27,399 nucleotides of DNA. It comes from Nemertoderma westbladi (Eukaryota; Xenacoelomorpha; Nemertodermatida; Nemertodermatidae). A program made the translations under genes and the position numbers. Every line of letters begins with the position of its first letter. Position 1 is the stretch's first letter. Below, piece after piece: positions 1 through 10,405 of this stretch. The notes beneath the pieces were generated by a model. The model was not told the DNA's origin and did not search any database. It worked only from the letters and a program-made list of their open reading frames with translations. The stretch spans positions 1-27,399 of the forward strand of contig JAUCBJ010001871.1 in assembly GCA_032718475.1 (NCBI GenBank), given 5' to 3'.

Positions 1-900
1 AGAGCCCTTCTGGCGCCCAGGGGAATGAAGCTGAGATACACCCCACCCCCCCCCCCCCCCCCCCCCTATCTTGAAATCAAATACCAAAAATATATTTATT
101 ATATGAACAATCTATTTGGAAATTGTAAGTTCGGCCTATCTCTTTACCATAAGCTCAGTATCTTTATCTGGGTGTGTTTTTATTATTTTACCAATTATTT
201 AATATGTTTGATAGAATTGAACAACACCGCCCAACACAACCCAACTCTCTATCCGCCTCGAGCATCGAGAATACGAGAAACTCGATCGAAATACATGCTT
301 ATCCCAGTAGTATCTGTCCGTAGTCACCGGACCGCTGCGGTTTACTCCCATAGAACAGTAGAATTCCCGCAGCTTCCGACCCAATTCGACAACGAATTCG
401 CTTCACACTTCAGAGTACAGAGAACGTAATCCAGTGCGATAACGTCTGCCCAACGTTCAACCATTTCCCCCAGCGATCCCAGGATCCGGGCCGCCGCTAA
501 ACCCAGATCGCAATCCTCGTCGATTCGTCCAGTCGTCGACGTAAGTCAGTAAGTGGGACTCTTCCCACCGCACTCCAAGGTGGGTGACCGGAGTGAGGCA
601 TGAGGAACTTGGCAGTGGCCCGCATTACGATCTGACCGACCGCCGTATTCCCAGTGTCTGAGTGTAGTAAATACCCAAATAGAATCGTACTGACAAACAA
701 GCAATTCCGTAGTATTCCCCCGTTAATCACCTCTTGAAGCAACTCGGCTGCTCGGGTCCAGATACATCGCAGCATCGGACTGTCGGGAGCGTTACAGACA
801 GTAATGGAGCGGCATTTGCGAATATTTCCAATGGTTTTATAATAAATAAGGGGATTCAACAGTTCAATGCTAAAACAAATGGATTATTCCTAACCCCACC
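1..900. other. Unassigned region with weak open frames
   Basis: I recognise no gene here. The stretch from about 230 to 830 has a higher GC content than the DNA around it. On the minus strand, 497-859 is open for 120 codons without a good ATG or any known motif. A second minus frame is open at 199-384. A plus-strand frame at 25-429 is open only because it reads a C-run as polyproline. These could be remnants of exons or of a decayed mobile element, but nothing in the translations points to a family. Treat as unassigned. Confidence 0.3.
46..66. repeat. Poly-C tract
   Basis: Uninterrupted run of 21 C, preceded by CCCCA. Similar homopolymer C or G runs occur at 2245-2264, 2888-2902 and 9825-9840. 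Lengths of such runs are error-prone in assemblies. Confidence 0.95.
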
Positions 901-1400
901 CCAATACAGCAATATACCTAACAGTATATAGCTTAGGTACCACAGTCTGACAGTACCATAATCAGCACAGTCAGCCTACGCTAATTTCACAGCAAACTAG
1001 TAGTAGGCCATGGGTGGTACCTACGGTGTGCACTACAACGGCAGTACAGCAATACGGTGTACCGTGCCAATGACTGAATGATTAGCGGTAACTATCTAAA
1101 CTATTAGGCCTATGTTACAGTATTATTATTACCGGTGCCGGTCAGCCGGTAGGCCTACTGGGCTAATTACTGAATTAGGCCTAAACTATAATCACCGCAA
1201 GGGTTGCATGATATGGCATGTCTGCAGTGTATGGTACCGGTTGACCAGTATTGCAGTATTGAATGATTGCAGGATTCTCGATTCAGGGATTGAGTACAGC
1301 CTGACAGTACCGGTACACATGGTACATGCAGAATTGCAAAATTTGTTAGAAACACAGCTGATTTATCCTACAGTAATAATAATTTAACGCATTTTAAATT
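900..1400. other. Non-coding stretch dense in short palindromes
   Basis: The stretch is full of six-base palindromes and near-palindromes: GGTACC, ACCGGT, AGGCCT, CAGTACTG-like words and repeated CTGACAGTACC (about 947 and 1301). The word TAGGCCTA or a variant recurs. No credible reading frame is present. It may be a decayed foldback or MITE-type element, but I cannot define its ends. Confidence 0.35.
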
Positions 1401-1450
1401 TGGATAAATAAATTTATTATAACTGCAATAACAGTTACACTGATGCTGCA

Positions 1451-1652
1451 CGAAGGCCCCACGCAAATTCTACTTGGAAAATTTTCAAACTTTTGCCAAA
1501 CAACATGTGTACCAAGTTTGGATAGATTTCATCAAGGATTGGCCGAGTTATTAACGTTTAAAATAAAATACTGAAAAAAAACGCGACAGAACGACAGGTT
1601 GATTAATGGTACCACTACGCTAAGGCTCACTCACTTCGTGGCTCGCCCCACA
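1451..1652 (+). repeat. Dispersed repeat A, copy 1
   Basis: A block of about 200 bp starting CGAAGGCCCCACG and ending GGCTCGCCCCACA. It recurs in the same orientation at 4104-4316 with high identity, including a central segment with CCAAGTTTGGATAGATTTC and a GACAGAACGACAGG motif near the right side. This copy has an extra A-rich insertion (about 1560-1578) and only a short run of the 8-bp ACGACAGA unit. No reading frame is evident. It looks like a short non-autonomous element, family unknown. Confidence 0.75.
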
Positions 1653-1950
1653 TGTGTACAGGCCGGTAGACAGATTGGCCATAGCTAGCTAACGAGATGG
1701 AAATCTGAATTCCCTACTATTCAGTCTATTATTGTGTTATTGTGTGTTAGACAGATCTCATTTAATAAATGTCAGTCAATAACATTTTACCACTGCAGAA
1801 GGCTTATTTATATCCATACTTGTTTTTTCCTCATAAATATTGGGCTTATTATTTTTTGATGGGATTTCTTTGTAGTTGAATTGTCTAAGTTTTTACACTG
1901 AGGCATTAACAGAGGGTACTGGTATTAAATTAATTATTTGAATATCATTA
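1653..1950. other. AT-rich spacer, nothing recognised
   Basis: Non-coding, AT-rich sequence between repeat A copy 1 and the left arm of the long inverted repeat. I see no gene or defined repeat in it. Confidence 0.5.
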
Positions 1951-1974
1951 CTGCATCGACTGCATTTAGTACTG

Positions 1975-2425
1975 CGTTCTGCATTGATTATATTCCTATA
2001 AACCTTTCCTGGTTTCGCATATTGCACGTATCCATAGTTATAAAGATTGCCAGTCTGCGTTTAGGAAATATATTTAAATACAAAACAGGACGAGCGCAAC
2101 GACGCTTATAATAATTAAGACGAGTACGGCGTTGAATATATTCCTATACACCACCTGGCTTTGCATATTGAACGTGCGATTGGAAATAAGTTCGTTCTAC
2201 TCCGTGGGTGGTAGATGTCGCGGTTATGTATTGGTGGTTGGGAAGGGGGGGGGGGGGGGGGGGGTGGAGAGATTAAAAGGGGTGAACACGTACTGTCCCC
2301 CTTTCTTGGATTGATTGGTGGTGTGGGTAAATTTCTCAAAACCTGATTTTGTGATACAGTCGCTCAATTTTAATTTGTATCTCATAACTGGGCCTCGTGC
2401 TGCGCGAAGGCCCCACGAACGTGTC
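1975..2425 (+). repeat. Left arm of a long inverted repeat
   Basis: The reverse complement of this block matches 2734 to about 3200. Shared landmarks in inverted order are the GAAGGCCCCACGAACGTGTC end (2406-2425), GATACAGTCGCTC, the G-run at 2245-2264 (opposite a C-run at 2888-2902), and CACCTGGCTTTGCATATTG. Each arm also carries an internal duplication of about 150 bp: the CCTGG-TTTGCAT-like word occurs near 2008 and 2154 here, and near 2995 and 3149 in the other arm. Arm pairing starts at 2425/2734, leaving a 308-bp loop that encodes part of a LINE RT. Confidence 0.85.
2245..2264. repeat. Poly-G tract in the left arm
   Basis: Run of 20 G inside the left arm of the inverted repeat. The equivalent in the right arm is a C-run of 15 (2888-2902), so the length has drifted or been mis-called. 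Potential quadruplex former. Confidence 0.9.
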
Positions 2426-2737
2426 TACTCTGTCTACCAGTGATCTACAACTTGGTTACAAAGCAAATATTGGAGCTGACATTGCACACTTGGCTGTCTC
2501 TGGTTTAATTAACAAATTCATCCACAAAAACTCTCATGTATACCTATTAAGTCTGGACTTATCATCTGCCTTCGATAAAGTGAACCACGAATTTCTATTT
2601 CATAAAATGCGACAAACATCGGTTCCACCAGAAATAGTCAATGCACTTGAATCTAATTACAAGCAATCAGTTGGATACATTTCGTGTGGTGGCTATTTGA
2701 TCGGCGGTGGTATAGTCATAGAACAAGGAGTACGACA
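2426..2737 (+). pseudogene. LINE reverse transcriptase fragment, fingers/palm (upstream half)
   Basis: An open frame encodes TSDLQLGYK, then SLDLSSAFDKVNHEFL (RT motif A with the catalytic Asp in LDLSSAFD), and stops matching at GGGIVIEQGVR. The expected continuation of motif B, QGG-SPLLF, is found at 4315 in a compatible frame, so this is the upstream half of one RT gene. The N-terminal endonuclease and the start of the RT are missing: upstream lies the left inverted-repeat arm. The family is an APE-type LINE of the CR1/Jockey kind by inference from motif style. It would copy its RNA into DNA at a nicked target, but this copy is dead. Confidence 0.85.
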
Positions 2738-3205
2738 CGTTCGTGGGGCCTTCGCGCAGCACGAGGCCCAGTTATGAGATACAAATTAAAATTGAGCGAC
2801 TGTATCACAAAATCAGGTTTTGAGAAATTTACCCACACCACCAATCAATCAAAGAAAGGGGGACAGTACGTGTTCACCCCTTTTAATCCCCCCCCCCCCC
2901 CCACCCTTCCCAACCACCAATACATAACCGCGACATCTACCACCCACGGAAGGGTAGCACGAACTTATTTCCAATCGCACGTTCAATATGCAAAGCCAGG
3001 TGGTTTATAGGAATATAATAAACGCAGTACTCGTATTCATTATAAGCCTCGTTGCGTTCGTCCTGTTTTGTATTTAAATATATTTCTTAAACGCAGGCTA
3101 GGACGTTCTTTATAATAATAATAACTAGGGATGCGATCAATATGTGAAGCCAGGTGGTTTATATAATAATTTAGTCAACGCAGTACTCGTCTTCATTATA
3201 TGCCT
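2734..3205 (+). repeat. Right arm of the long inverted repeat
   Basis: Inverted counterpart of about 1975-2425. It begins GACACGTTCGTGGGGCC and contains the C-run at 2888-2902. A second, diverged copy of its distal part follows from about 3139 to 3295 (period about 154 bp). It also forms the left part of the DNA that interrupts the LINE RT. Frames read across it are proline-rich artefacts of the C-run. Confidence 0.85.
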
Positions 3206-4313
3206 CGTTGCGCTCGTCGCTTGTCCTGTTTTGTTATAAAATATTTTTCCTAAACGCAGACTGACGATCTTTATACAGTTATAACTATGCGAAGTTTCGA
3301 AACTGTGCGAGTAACTGTTGATACATCTATGTGGATATGTGTGATATGTGGAGATGTGTGATACAACGCCAACGCATCTTATGCCGATGTAGTAATATGG
3401 GTATTGAAATAATATTAAATTAATGTACACTCTTAAAGCTGCAGCGAAAAAATGTAGCTAATTTCCTAGGTTACATATAAAATAATAATATTACTTTTAA
3501 GAACATTAATTTTACTACTTTGCAAAAATTCAATTAAAAAATAACCAGACATACATTGTGGAATAAACTATTTCAGAAGCCTACACAACAGCCATGCCAT
3601 GGATAGTATTTATGTTATGATATCTGTCATTCACCTGAGATAGCAATACAACATTTATAGTGAATTTAAAGAATGCTGTCTGGGCTGGAATAGCAATACT
3701 GGTTGTCTATTACTATTCCTCTCTGGTTAGTCTTAGCAACAACTCCCAGCCAGCAGCAGAGACTTGACCAATAATCATTCCCAGCAACTGGGAATGACAC
3801 ACACATCCCATCTATGTACCAGCATGTTGGCCAATAAATGAGCAGTATTTAATGAGAATAAATTTTTTTTGCCGTTTTAATTACTTTAGATCAATTAAAG
3901 ACACAATTATTAAAGCAAATCACTTGAACTAATTAAAAACTATAATAGAATGGCGTATGGGGATTACATCTGTATAATTTTTAATTATAATTATTTAAAT
4001 CTTATACTGTAAAACAATTAATTTCCTTTAAAAGGCAGGTTGAAAATGGTGTTTTTACCGTAATAACTTAATTAACTAATTAACTGCTATTATCTTAGCT
4101 TCTCGAAGGCCACACTGAAATTCTACTTGGAAAATTTCTAAACTTTTGCCAAACAACATGTGTACCAAGTTTGGATAGATTTCATCAAAGATTGGCCGAG
4201 TTATTAACGTTTAAAATTGAACGCGACAGAACGACAGAACGACAGAACGACAGAACGACAGGTTGATTAATGGTACCACTACGCTAAGGCTCACTCACTT
4301 CGTGGCTCGCCCC
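2738..4313. mobile_element. Foreign DNA inserted in the LINE RT frame
   Basis: The RT frame ends at CGA-CA (2733-2737) and resumes at CAA-GGA-GGC (4315 onward), so about 1.58 kb has been inserted in codon Q of a QGVRQGG motif. ACA flanks the insert on both sides (2735-2737 and 4314-4316), consistent with a 3-bp target duplication, though chance is possible for 3 bp. The insert starts with the right inverted-repeat arm and ends with repeat A copy 2. Both ends contain GTGGGGC in inverted orientation. There is no transposase frame, so it is non-autonomous or a composite of nested insertions. Confidence 0.65.
3300..4100. other. Interior of the insert, no gene seen
   Basis: AT-rich and non-coding, with a somewhat more GC-balanced patch at about 3590-3850. 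A perfect 9-bp hairpin with a 3-nt loop lies at 3776-3796 (CATTCCCAG, CAA, CTGGGAATG). An open minus-strand frame at 3137-3430 shows no recognisable domain. Confidence 0.5.
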
Positions 4314-4316
4314 ACA
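4104..4316 (+). repeat. Dispersed repeat A, copy 2, with 8-bp microsatellite
   Basis: Same orientation as 1451-1652, with near-identical blocks such as CAACATGTGTACCAAGTTTG and CACTACGCTAAGGCTCACTC. The ACGACAGA unit is expanded to about five copies (4221-4262), against about two in copy 1. Its right edge coincides with the point where the LINE RT frame resumes. Confidence 0.8.
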
Positions 4317-5307
4317 AGGAGGCATACTCTCTCCTCTCCTTTTTAACTTTTATATGAAGGAGCTTTTTGACCAGTTACGAGACAGTGGGTTGGGTTTACA
4401 TATCAACAATAGCTCTTTTTGCGTAATTGACTACGCTGATGATATCATACTTCTAAGTAACATAAAACGAGATCTAGTGAAGCTAATGCAGATTGCTAAT
4501 GTCTTCCTCGAGGACCACCACATGAAGCTGAATTTAAAAAAGAGCCATTTCCTCTCCATAGATAAAAATGGTCTAACCGACACCAGCGATACCATCCAAA
4601 CAATTGAGGGTATAACTTTATACGGTAAAGATTCTTGCAGATTCATGGGCATCCCAATTCCTTCCAATTCCGCAACTACTGCTAGTTTTATAGAAACAAA
4701 AATCTGGCAAAATCTAGGAATGCTAAATCAGAGGGGCTTTATGATCAATAGCGTACCCATTCAGATATGTAAGACAGTTTGGAATATGGTCTGCATTCCT
4801 AGTATAATATACGGTGCATCCCATCTATCATCACCGGACATAAACATAACGAGTAAAAACTGCCGAAAAGTTATGAGAAAAATCACTGGTCTCAATAACA
4901 GGGTTTCCAACTCAGCATTATATAATATCTTCGGTTTCAATGTGGAGTTGCACATTCATATGTATCAATTCCGTTTAATATATAGAATTTTTAATACCAG
5001 AAATAAGACATTAACTGAGTTATTCTCTAGTATATTATGTGACCATTTTTTGGGTAACAAATTCGAACTGTTCTACTCTTACGAGTCTACTTCATGGTTG
5101 CTTGGCTTACCAAGCCTCTCTTCCATAGCAGTACACCAGTATTCTGTTACTGAATGTGTAAATCGATGCAAACGAAACCTTTTTAGTGAACTATCACACA
5201 AGGATATATTTATCACATCGTTTTGCAACTGCGTATTAAGCAAATATGAATATGATAGTGCTATTCGTGCCCAAGTAATTAAAGACTATCTACTTAGCTC
5301 ATTGTAA
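4315..5307 (+). CDS. LINE reverse transcriptase, downstream half, frame intact
   Basis: Open for about 330 codons from CAA-GGA-GGC to TAA. It encodes GGILSPLLFNFYM (motif B), then VIDYADDIILLS (motif C, the YADD catalytic pair), then LNLKKSHFL (motif D-like) and a long thumb/C-terminal region ending near DYLLSSL. With the piece at 2426-2737 it makes up a contiguous RT palm. The nearest in-frame ATG (4354) is internal, so no real start lies here: the copy was split by insertion. Lack of stops or frameshifts over about 1 kb suggests a fairly recent LINE. An APE-type CR1/Jockey-like family is my inference. No host function is implied. Confidence 0.88.
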   Translation, partial: QGGILSPLLFNFYMKELFDQLRDSGLGLHINNSSFCVIDYADDIILLSNIKRDLVKLMQIANVFLEDHHMKLNLKKSHFLSIDKNGLTDTSDTIQTIEGITLYGKDSCRFMGIPIPSNSATTASFIETKIWQNLGMLNQRGFMINSVPIQICKTVWNMVCIPSIIYGASHLSSPDINITSKNCRKVMRKITGLNNRVSNSALYNIFGFNVELHIHMYQFRLIYRIFNTRNKTLTELFSSILCDHFLGNKFELFYSYESTSWLLGLPSLSSIAVHQYSVTECVNRCKRNLFSELSHKDIFITSFCNCVLSKYEYDSAIRAQVIKDYLLSSL

Positions 5308-5448
5308 TTATCATATTATATCTTTACTACTTTTACAATCACACCGTATATATGTTATATTTATTGTGCGTATTGTGTCCAATTGTTGAAATTTTACTGA
5401 AATCGAATCAATAAAGCGCCGGGGCATAGCCCGGATAGTTAATAATAA
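5308..5448 (+). other. LINE 3' untranslated tail with polyadenylation signal and hairpin
   Basis: After the RT stop codon comes an AT-rich 3' UTR with AATAAA at 5410-5415. A GC-rich hairpin follows at 5419-5434 (CCGGG, six-base loop, CCCGG), then a short AAT-repeat tail. Terminal stem-loops plus short tandem tails are typical of CR1-like LINE 3' ends, where they serve as the RT recognition site. The 19-bp minisatellite begins directly on this tail. Confidence 0.75.
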
Positions 5449-8400
5449 TAATGTACTGTTGCAGGAGTAATGTACTGTTGCAGGAGTAATGTACTGTTAC
5501 AGGAGTAATGTACTGTTACATGAGTAATGTACTGTTACAGGAGTAATGTACTGTTGCAGGAGTAATGTACTGTTGCAGGAGTAATGTACTGTTACAGGAG
5601 TAATGTACTGTTACAGGAGTAATGTACTGTTACAGGAGTAATGTAGTGTTGCAGGAGTAATTTACTGTTGCAGGAGTAATGTACTGTTACAGGAGTAATG
5701 TACTATTACATGAGTAATGTACTGTTGCAGGAGTAATGTACTGTTGCAGGAGTAATGTACTGTTGCAGGAGTAATGTACTGTTGCAGGAGTAATGTACTG
5801 TTACAGGAGTAATGTACTGTTACATGAGTAATGTACTGTTACAGGAGTAATGTACTCTTACAGGAGTAATGTACTGTTGCAGGAGTAATGTACTGTTACA
5901 GGAGTAATGTACTGTTGCAGGAGTAATGTACTGTTACAGGAGTAATGTACTGTTACAGGAGTAATGTACTGTTACAGGAGTAATGTACTGTTGCAGGAGT
6001 AATGTACTGTTGCAGGAGTAATGTACTGTTGCAGGAGTAATGTACTGTTACAGGAGTAATGTACTGTTACATGAGTAATGTACTGTTACAGGAGTAATGT
6101 ACTGTTACAGGAGTAATGTACTGTTGCAGGAGTAATTTACTGTTGCAGGAGTAATGTACTGTTACAGGAGTAATGTACTATTACATGAGTAATGTACGGT
6201 TGCAGGAGTAATGTACTGTTGCAGGAGTAATGTACTGTTACAGGAGTAATGTACTGTTACATGAGTAATGTACTGTTGCAGGAGTAATGTACTGTTACAG
6301 GAGTAATGTACTGTTGCAGGAGTAATGTACTGTTACAGGAGTAATGTACTGTTGCAGGAGTAATTTACTGTTACATGAGTAATGTACTGTTACAGGAGTA
6401 ATGTACTGTTACATGAGTAATGTACTGTTACAGGAGTAATGTACTGTTACAAGAGTAATGTACTGTTGCAGGAGTAATTTACTGTTGCAGGAGTAATGTA
6501 CTGTTACAGGAGTAATGTACTGTTACAGGAGTAATGTACTGTTACAGGAGTAATGTAATGTTACATGAGTAATGTACTGTTAGAGGAGTAATGTACTGTT
6601 GCAGGAGTAATGTACTGTTACAGGAGTAATGTACTGTTGCAGGAGTAATTTACTGTTGCAGGAGTAATGTACTGTTACAGGAGTAATGTACTGTTACATG
6701 AGTAATGTACTGTTACAGGAGTAATGTAATGTTACATGAGTAATGTACTGTTGCAGGAGTAATGTACTGTTGCAGGAGTAATGTACTGTTACAGGAGTAA
6801 TGTATTGTTACATGAGTAATGTACTGTTGCAGGAGTAATGTACTGTTAGAGGAGTAATGTACTGTTGCAGGAGTAATGTACTGTTACAGGAGTAATGTAC
6901 TGTTGCAGGAGTAATTTACTGTTGCAGGAGTAATGTACTGTTACATGAGTAATGTACTGTTGCAGGAGTAATGTACTGTTACAGGAGTAATGTACTGTTA
7001 CAGGAGTAATGTACTGTTACAGGATTAATGTACTGTTACAGGAGTAATGTACTGTTGCATGAGTAATTTACTGTTGCAGGAGTAATGTACTGTTACAGGA
7101 GTAATGTACTGTTACAGGAGTAATGTACTGTTACAGGAGTAATGTACTGTTGCAGGAGTAATGTACTGTTACAGGAGTAATGTACTGTTACAGGAGTAAT
7201 GTACTGTTGCAGGAGTAATGTACTGTTACAGGAGTAAGGTACTGTTACAGGAGTAATGTACTGTTGCAGGAGTAATGTACTGTTACAGGAGTAATGTACT
7301 GTTACAGGAGTAATGTACTGTTACAGTAGTACTGTACTGTTACAGGAGTACTGTACTGTTACAGGAGTAATGTACTGTTACAGGAGTAATGTACTGTTGC
7401 AGGAGTAATGTACTGTTACAGGAGTAATGTACTGTTACAGGAGTACTGTACTGTTGCAGGAGTAATGTACTGTTACAGGAGTAATGTACTGTTACAGGAG
7501 TAATGTACTGTTGCAGGAGTACTGTACTGTTACAGGAGTACTGTACTGTTACAGGAGTAATGTACTGTTACAGGAGTAATGTACTGTTGCAGGAGTAATG
7601 TATTACAGGAGTACTGTACTGTTACAGGAGTAATGTACTGTTACAGGAGTACTGTACTGTTGCAGGAGTACTGTACTGTTGCAGGAGTAATGTACTGTTA
7701 CAGGAGTAATGTACTGTTGCAGGAGTAATGTACTGTTACAGGAGTAATGTACTGTTACAGGAGTACTGTACTGTTACAGGAGTAATGTACTGTTACAGGA
7801 GTAATGTACTGTTACAGGAGTAATGTACTGTTACAGGAGTAATGTACTGTTACAGGAGTAATGTACTGTTACAGGAGTAATGTACTGTTACAGGAGTAAT
7901 GTACTGTTACAGGAGTAATGTACTGTTACAGTAGTACTGTACTGTTACAGGAGTACTGTACTGTTACAGGAGTAATGTACTGTTACAGGAGTAATGTACT
8001 GTTGCAGGAGTAATGTACTGTTACAGGAGTAATGTACTGTTACAGGAGTACTGAACTGTTGCAGGAGTAATGTACTGTTACAGGAGTAATGTACTGTTAC
8101 AGGAGTAATGTACTGTTGCAGGAGTACTGTACTGTTACAGGAGTACTGTACTGTTACAGAAGTAATGTACTGTTACAGGAGTAATGTACTGTTGCAGGAG
8201 TAATGTACTACAGGAGTACTGTACTGTTACAGGAGTAATGTACTGTTACAGGAGTACTGTACTGTTGCAGGAGTACTGTACTGTTGCAGGAGTAATGTAC
8301 TGTTACAGGAGTAATGTACTGTTGCAGGAGTAATGTACTGTTACAGGAGTAATGTACTGTTACAGGAGTACTGTACTGTTACAGGAGTAATGTACTGTTA

Positions 8401-9736
8401 CAGGAGTAATGTACTGTTACAGGAGTAATGTACTGTTACAGGAGTAATGTACTGTTACAGGAGTAATGTACTGTTACAGGTGTAATGTACTGTTACAGGA
8501 GTAATGTACTGTTGCAGGAGTAATGTACTGTTACAGGAGTAATGTACTGTTACAGGAGTAATGTACTGTTACAGGAGTACTGTACTGTTACAGGAGTAAT
8601 GTACTGTTACAGGAGTAATGTACTGTTACAGGAGTAATGTACTGTTACATGAGTAATGTACTGTTGCAGGAGTAATGTACTGTTAGAGGAGTAATGTACT
8701 GTTGCAGGAGTAATGTACTGTTACAGGAGTAATGTACTGTTGCAGGAGTAATTTACTGTTGCAGGAGTAATGTACTGTTACAGGAGTAATGTACTGTTAC
8801 ATGAGTAATGTACTGTTGCAGGAGTAATGTACTGTTACAGGAGTAATGTACTGTTACAGGAGGAATGTACTGTTACAGGAGTAATGTACTGTTACAGGAG
8901 TAATGTACTGTTGCATGAGTAATTTACTGTTGCAGGAGTAATGTACTGTTACAGGAGTAATGTACTGTTACAGGAGTAATGTACTGTTGCAGGAGTAATG
9001 TACTGCTACAGGAGTAATGTACTGTTACAGGAGTAATGTACTGTTGCAGGAGTAATGTACTGTTACAGGAGTAATGTACTGTTACAGGAGTAATGTACTG
9101 TTGCAGGAGTAATGTACTGTTACAGGAGTAATGTACTGTTACAGGAGTAATGTACTGTTACAGGAGTAATGTACTGTTGCAGGAGTAATGTACTGTTACA
9201 GGAGTACTGTACTGTTACAGGAGTAATGTACTGTTGCAGGAGTAATGTACTGTTGCAGGAGTAATGTACTGTTGCAGGAGTAATGTACTGTTACAGGAGT
9301 AATGTACTGTTACAGGAGTAATGTACTGTTGCAGGAGTAATGTACTGTTACAGGAGTAAGGTACTGTTACAGGAGTAATGTACTGTTGCAGGAGTAATGT
9401 ACTGTTACAGGAGTAATGTACTGTTACAGGAGTAATGTACTGTTACAGTAGTACTGTACTGTTACAGGAGTACTGTACTGTTACAGGAGTAATGTACTGT
9501 TGCAGGAGTAATGTACTGAAACAGGAGTAATGTACTGTTACAGGAGTACTGTACTGTTGCAGGAGTAATGTACTGTTACAGGAGTAATGTACTGTTACAG
9601 GAGTAATGTACTGTTGCAGGAGTACTGTACTGTTACAGGAGTACTGTACTGTTACAGGAGTAATGTACTGTTACAGGAGTAATGTACTGTTGCAGGAGTA
9701 ATGTATTACAGGAGTACTGTACTGTTACAGGAGTAA
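5449..9736. repeat. 19-bp minisatellite, left segment
   Basis: About 225 head-to-tail copies of GTAATGTACTGTTACAGGA, with a common A/G variant (GTTACAGG or GTTGCAGG). Variants are regional: ACATGAG and TAATTTACTG forms dominate up to about 7080 and return at 8646-8930. The GTACTGTACTG form appears only after about 7320. Rare 16-bp units with a 3-bp deletion lie near 7600, 8207 and 9705. There is no coding potential; short minus-strand open frames arise because 19 is not a multiple of three. Not CRISPR: no spacers. Confidence 0.98.
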
Positions 9737-10405
9737 GGGGCCGTCCAAGTATGACGTCTGCACTTTTCCCCAAAATTTTGACCCCCTCCCTCCCCTAAAT
9801 CAGATGTCATCAGATAGACGTTGACCCCCCCCCCCCCCCCGTAAATCAGATTAAAAAAAAATTTGTAATAAACTATTATCAGCAGGATAAATGTATTATA
9901 TTGCATTGGAGGGGGGGTGCACGGGGGCTGGCTGTAGTTGCATAGCTTATCTATATAGGAAGGTATAGAGTTGTAGTAGGATAGCCTATCGTTTACATAC
10001 TTCTACCTGATGCGACAGCAGTTTATGAATGATAATAAACAAACAAGCTAATAATAGGCCTAAATGAACCAGTACTGCAGTCTTTAATAATCATTAGCTT
10101 AGGATTAATGTTTCATTTTCAGGCGAACCCCAGTACCTCAGTACCCCAGTAGCACGCGCCCTAATCACTGAAAGATGGTGACTGGTAACTGAAACAGAAG
10201 GTCGTGCTAAGGGCCTTCGGGGGCTTCGAACAATTAAAATAGGCAAGCTATTTACTCTTCTGCTATATCTCTTCTAGCGCCTATAAATGAACATGCTGAC
10301 GTCAGATTTTGGCTGACCCCCTCCCCTCCCCTCATCAGCACGTCATCAGATTTTCCCAACCCCCCTCCCCCCCCTAAAGTGCTGACGTCATACTTGGACG
10401 GCCCC
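9737..10405. mobile_element. MITE with 30-bp terminal inverted repeats, TAA target duplication
   Basis: A 669-bp insert in the minisatellite. The left end 9737-9766 begins GGGGCCGTCCAAGTATGACG. The reverse complement of the right end 10376-10405 matches it at 29 of 30 positions. TAA flanks both sides (9734-9736 and 10406-10408), and the array normally has one TAA there. The interior is C-rich near both ends (C16 at 9825-9840) with no transposase. The TIR style and 3-bp TAA duplication suggest a PIF/Harbinger-type or ISL2EU-like non-autonomous element; the superfamily is inferred, not proven. Confidence 0.93.

Noticed and set aside
25-429. Plus-strand open frame with a polyproline start
   Set aside because: The proline run is only the C-tract at 46-66 read in frame; no domain and no support beyond openness.
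2888-2902. Exact homopolymer length as a biological difference between arms
   Set aside because: G20 versus C15 in the two arms is within the usual error of sequencing through homopolymers.
2684-3010. Plus-strand frame across the right inverted-repeat arm
   Set aside because: It crosses a LINE/insert junction and a C-run; no coherent protein.
9706-9906. Minus-strand open frame at the left MITE end
   Set aside because: It reads through the C-run and minisatellite junction and has no transposase motif.
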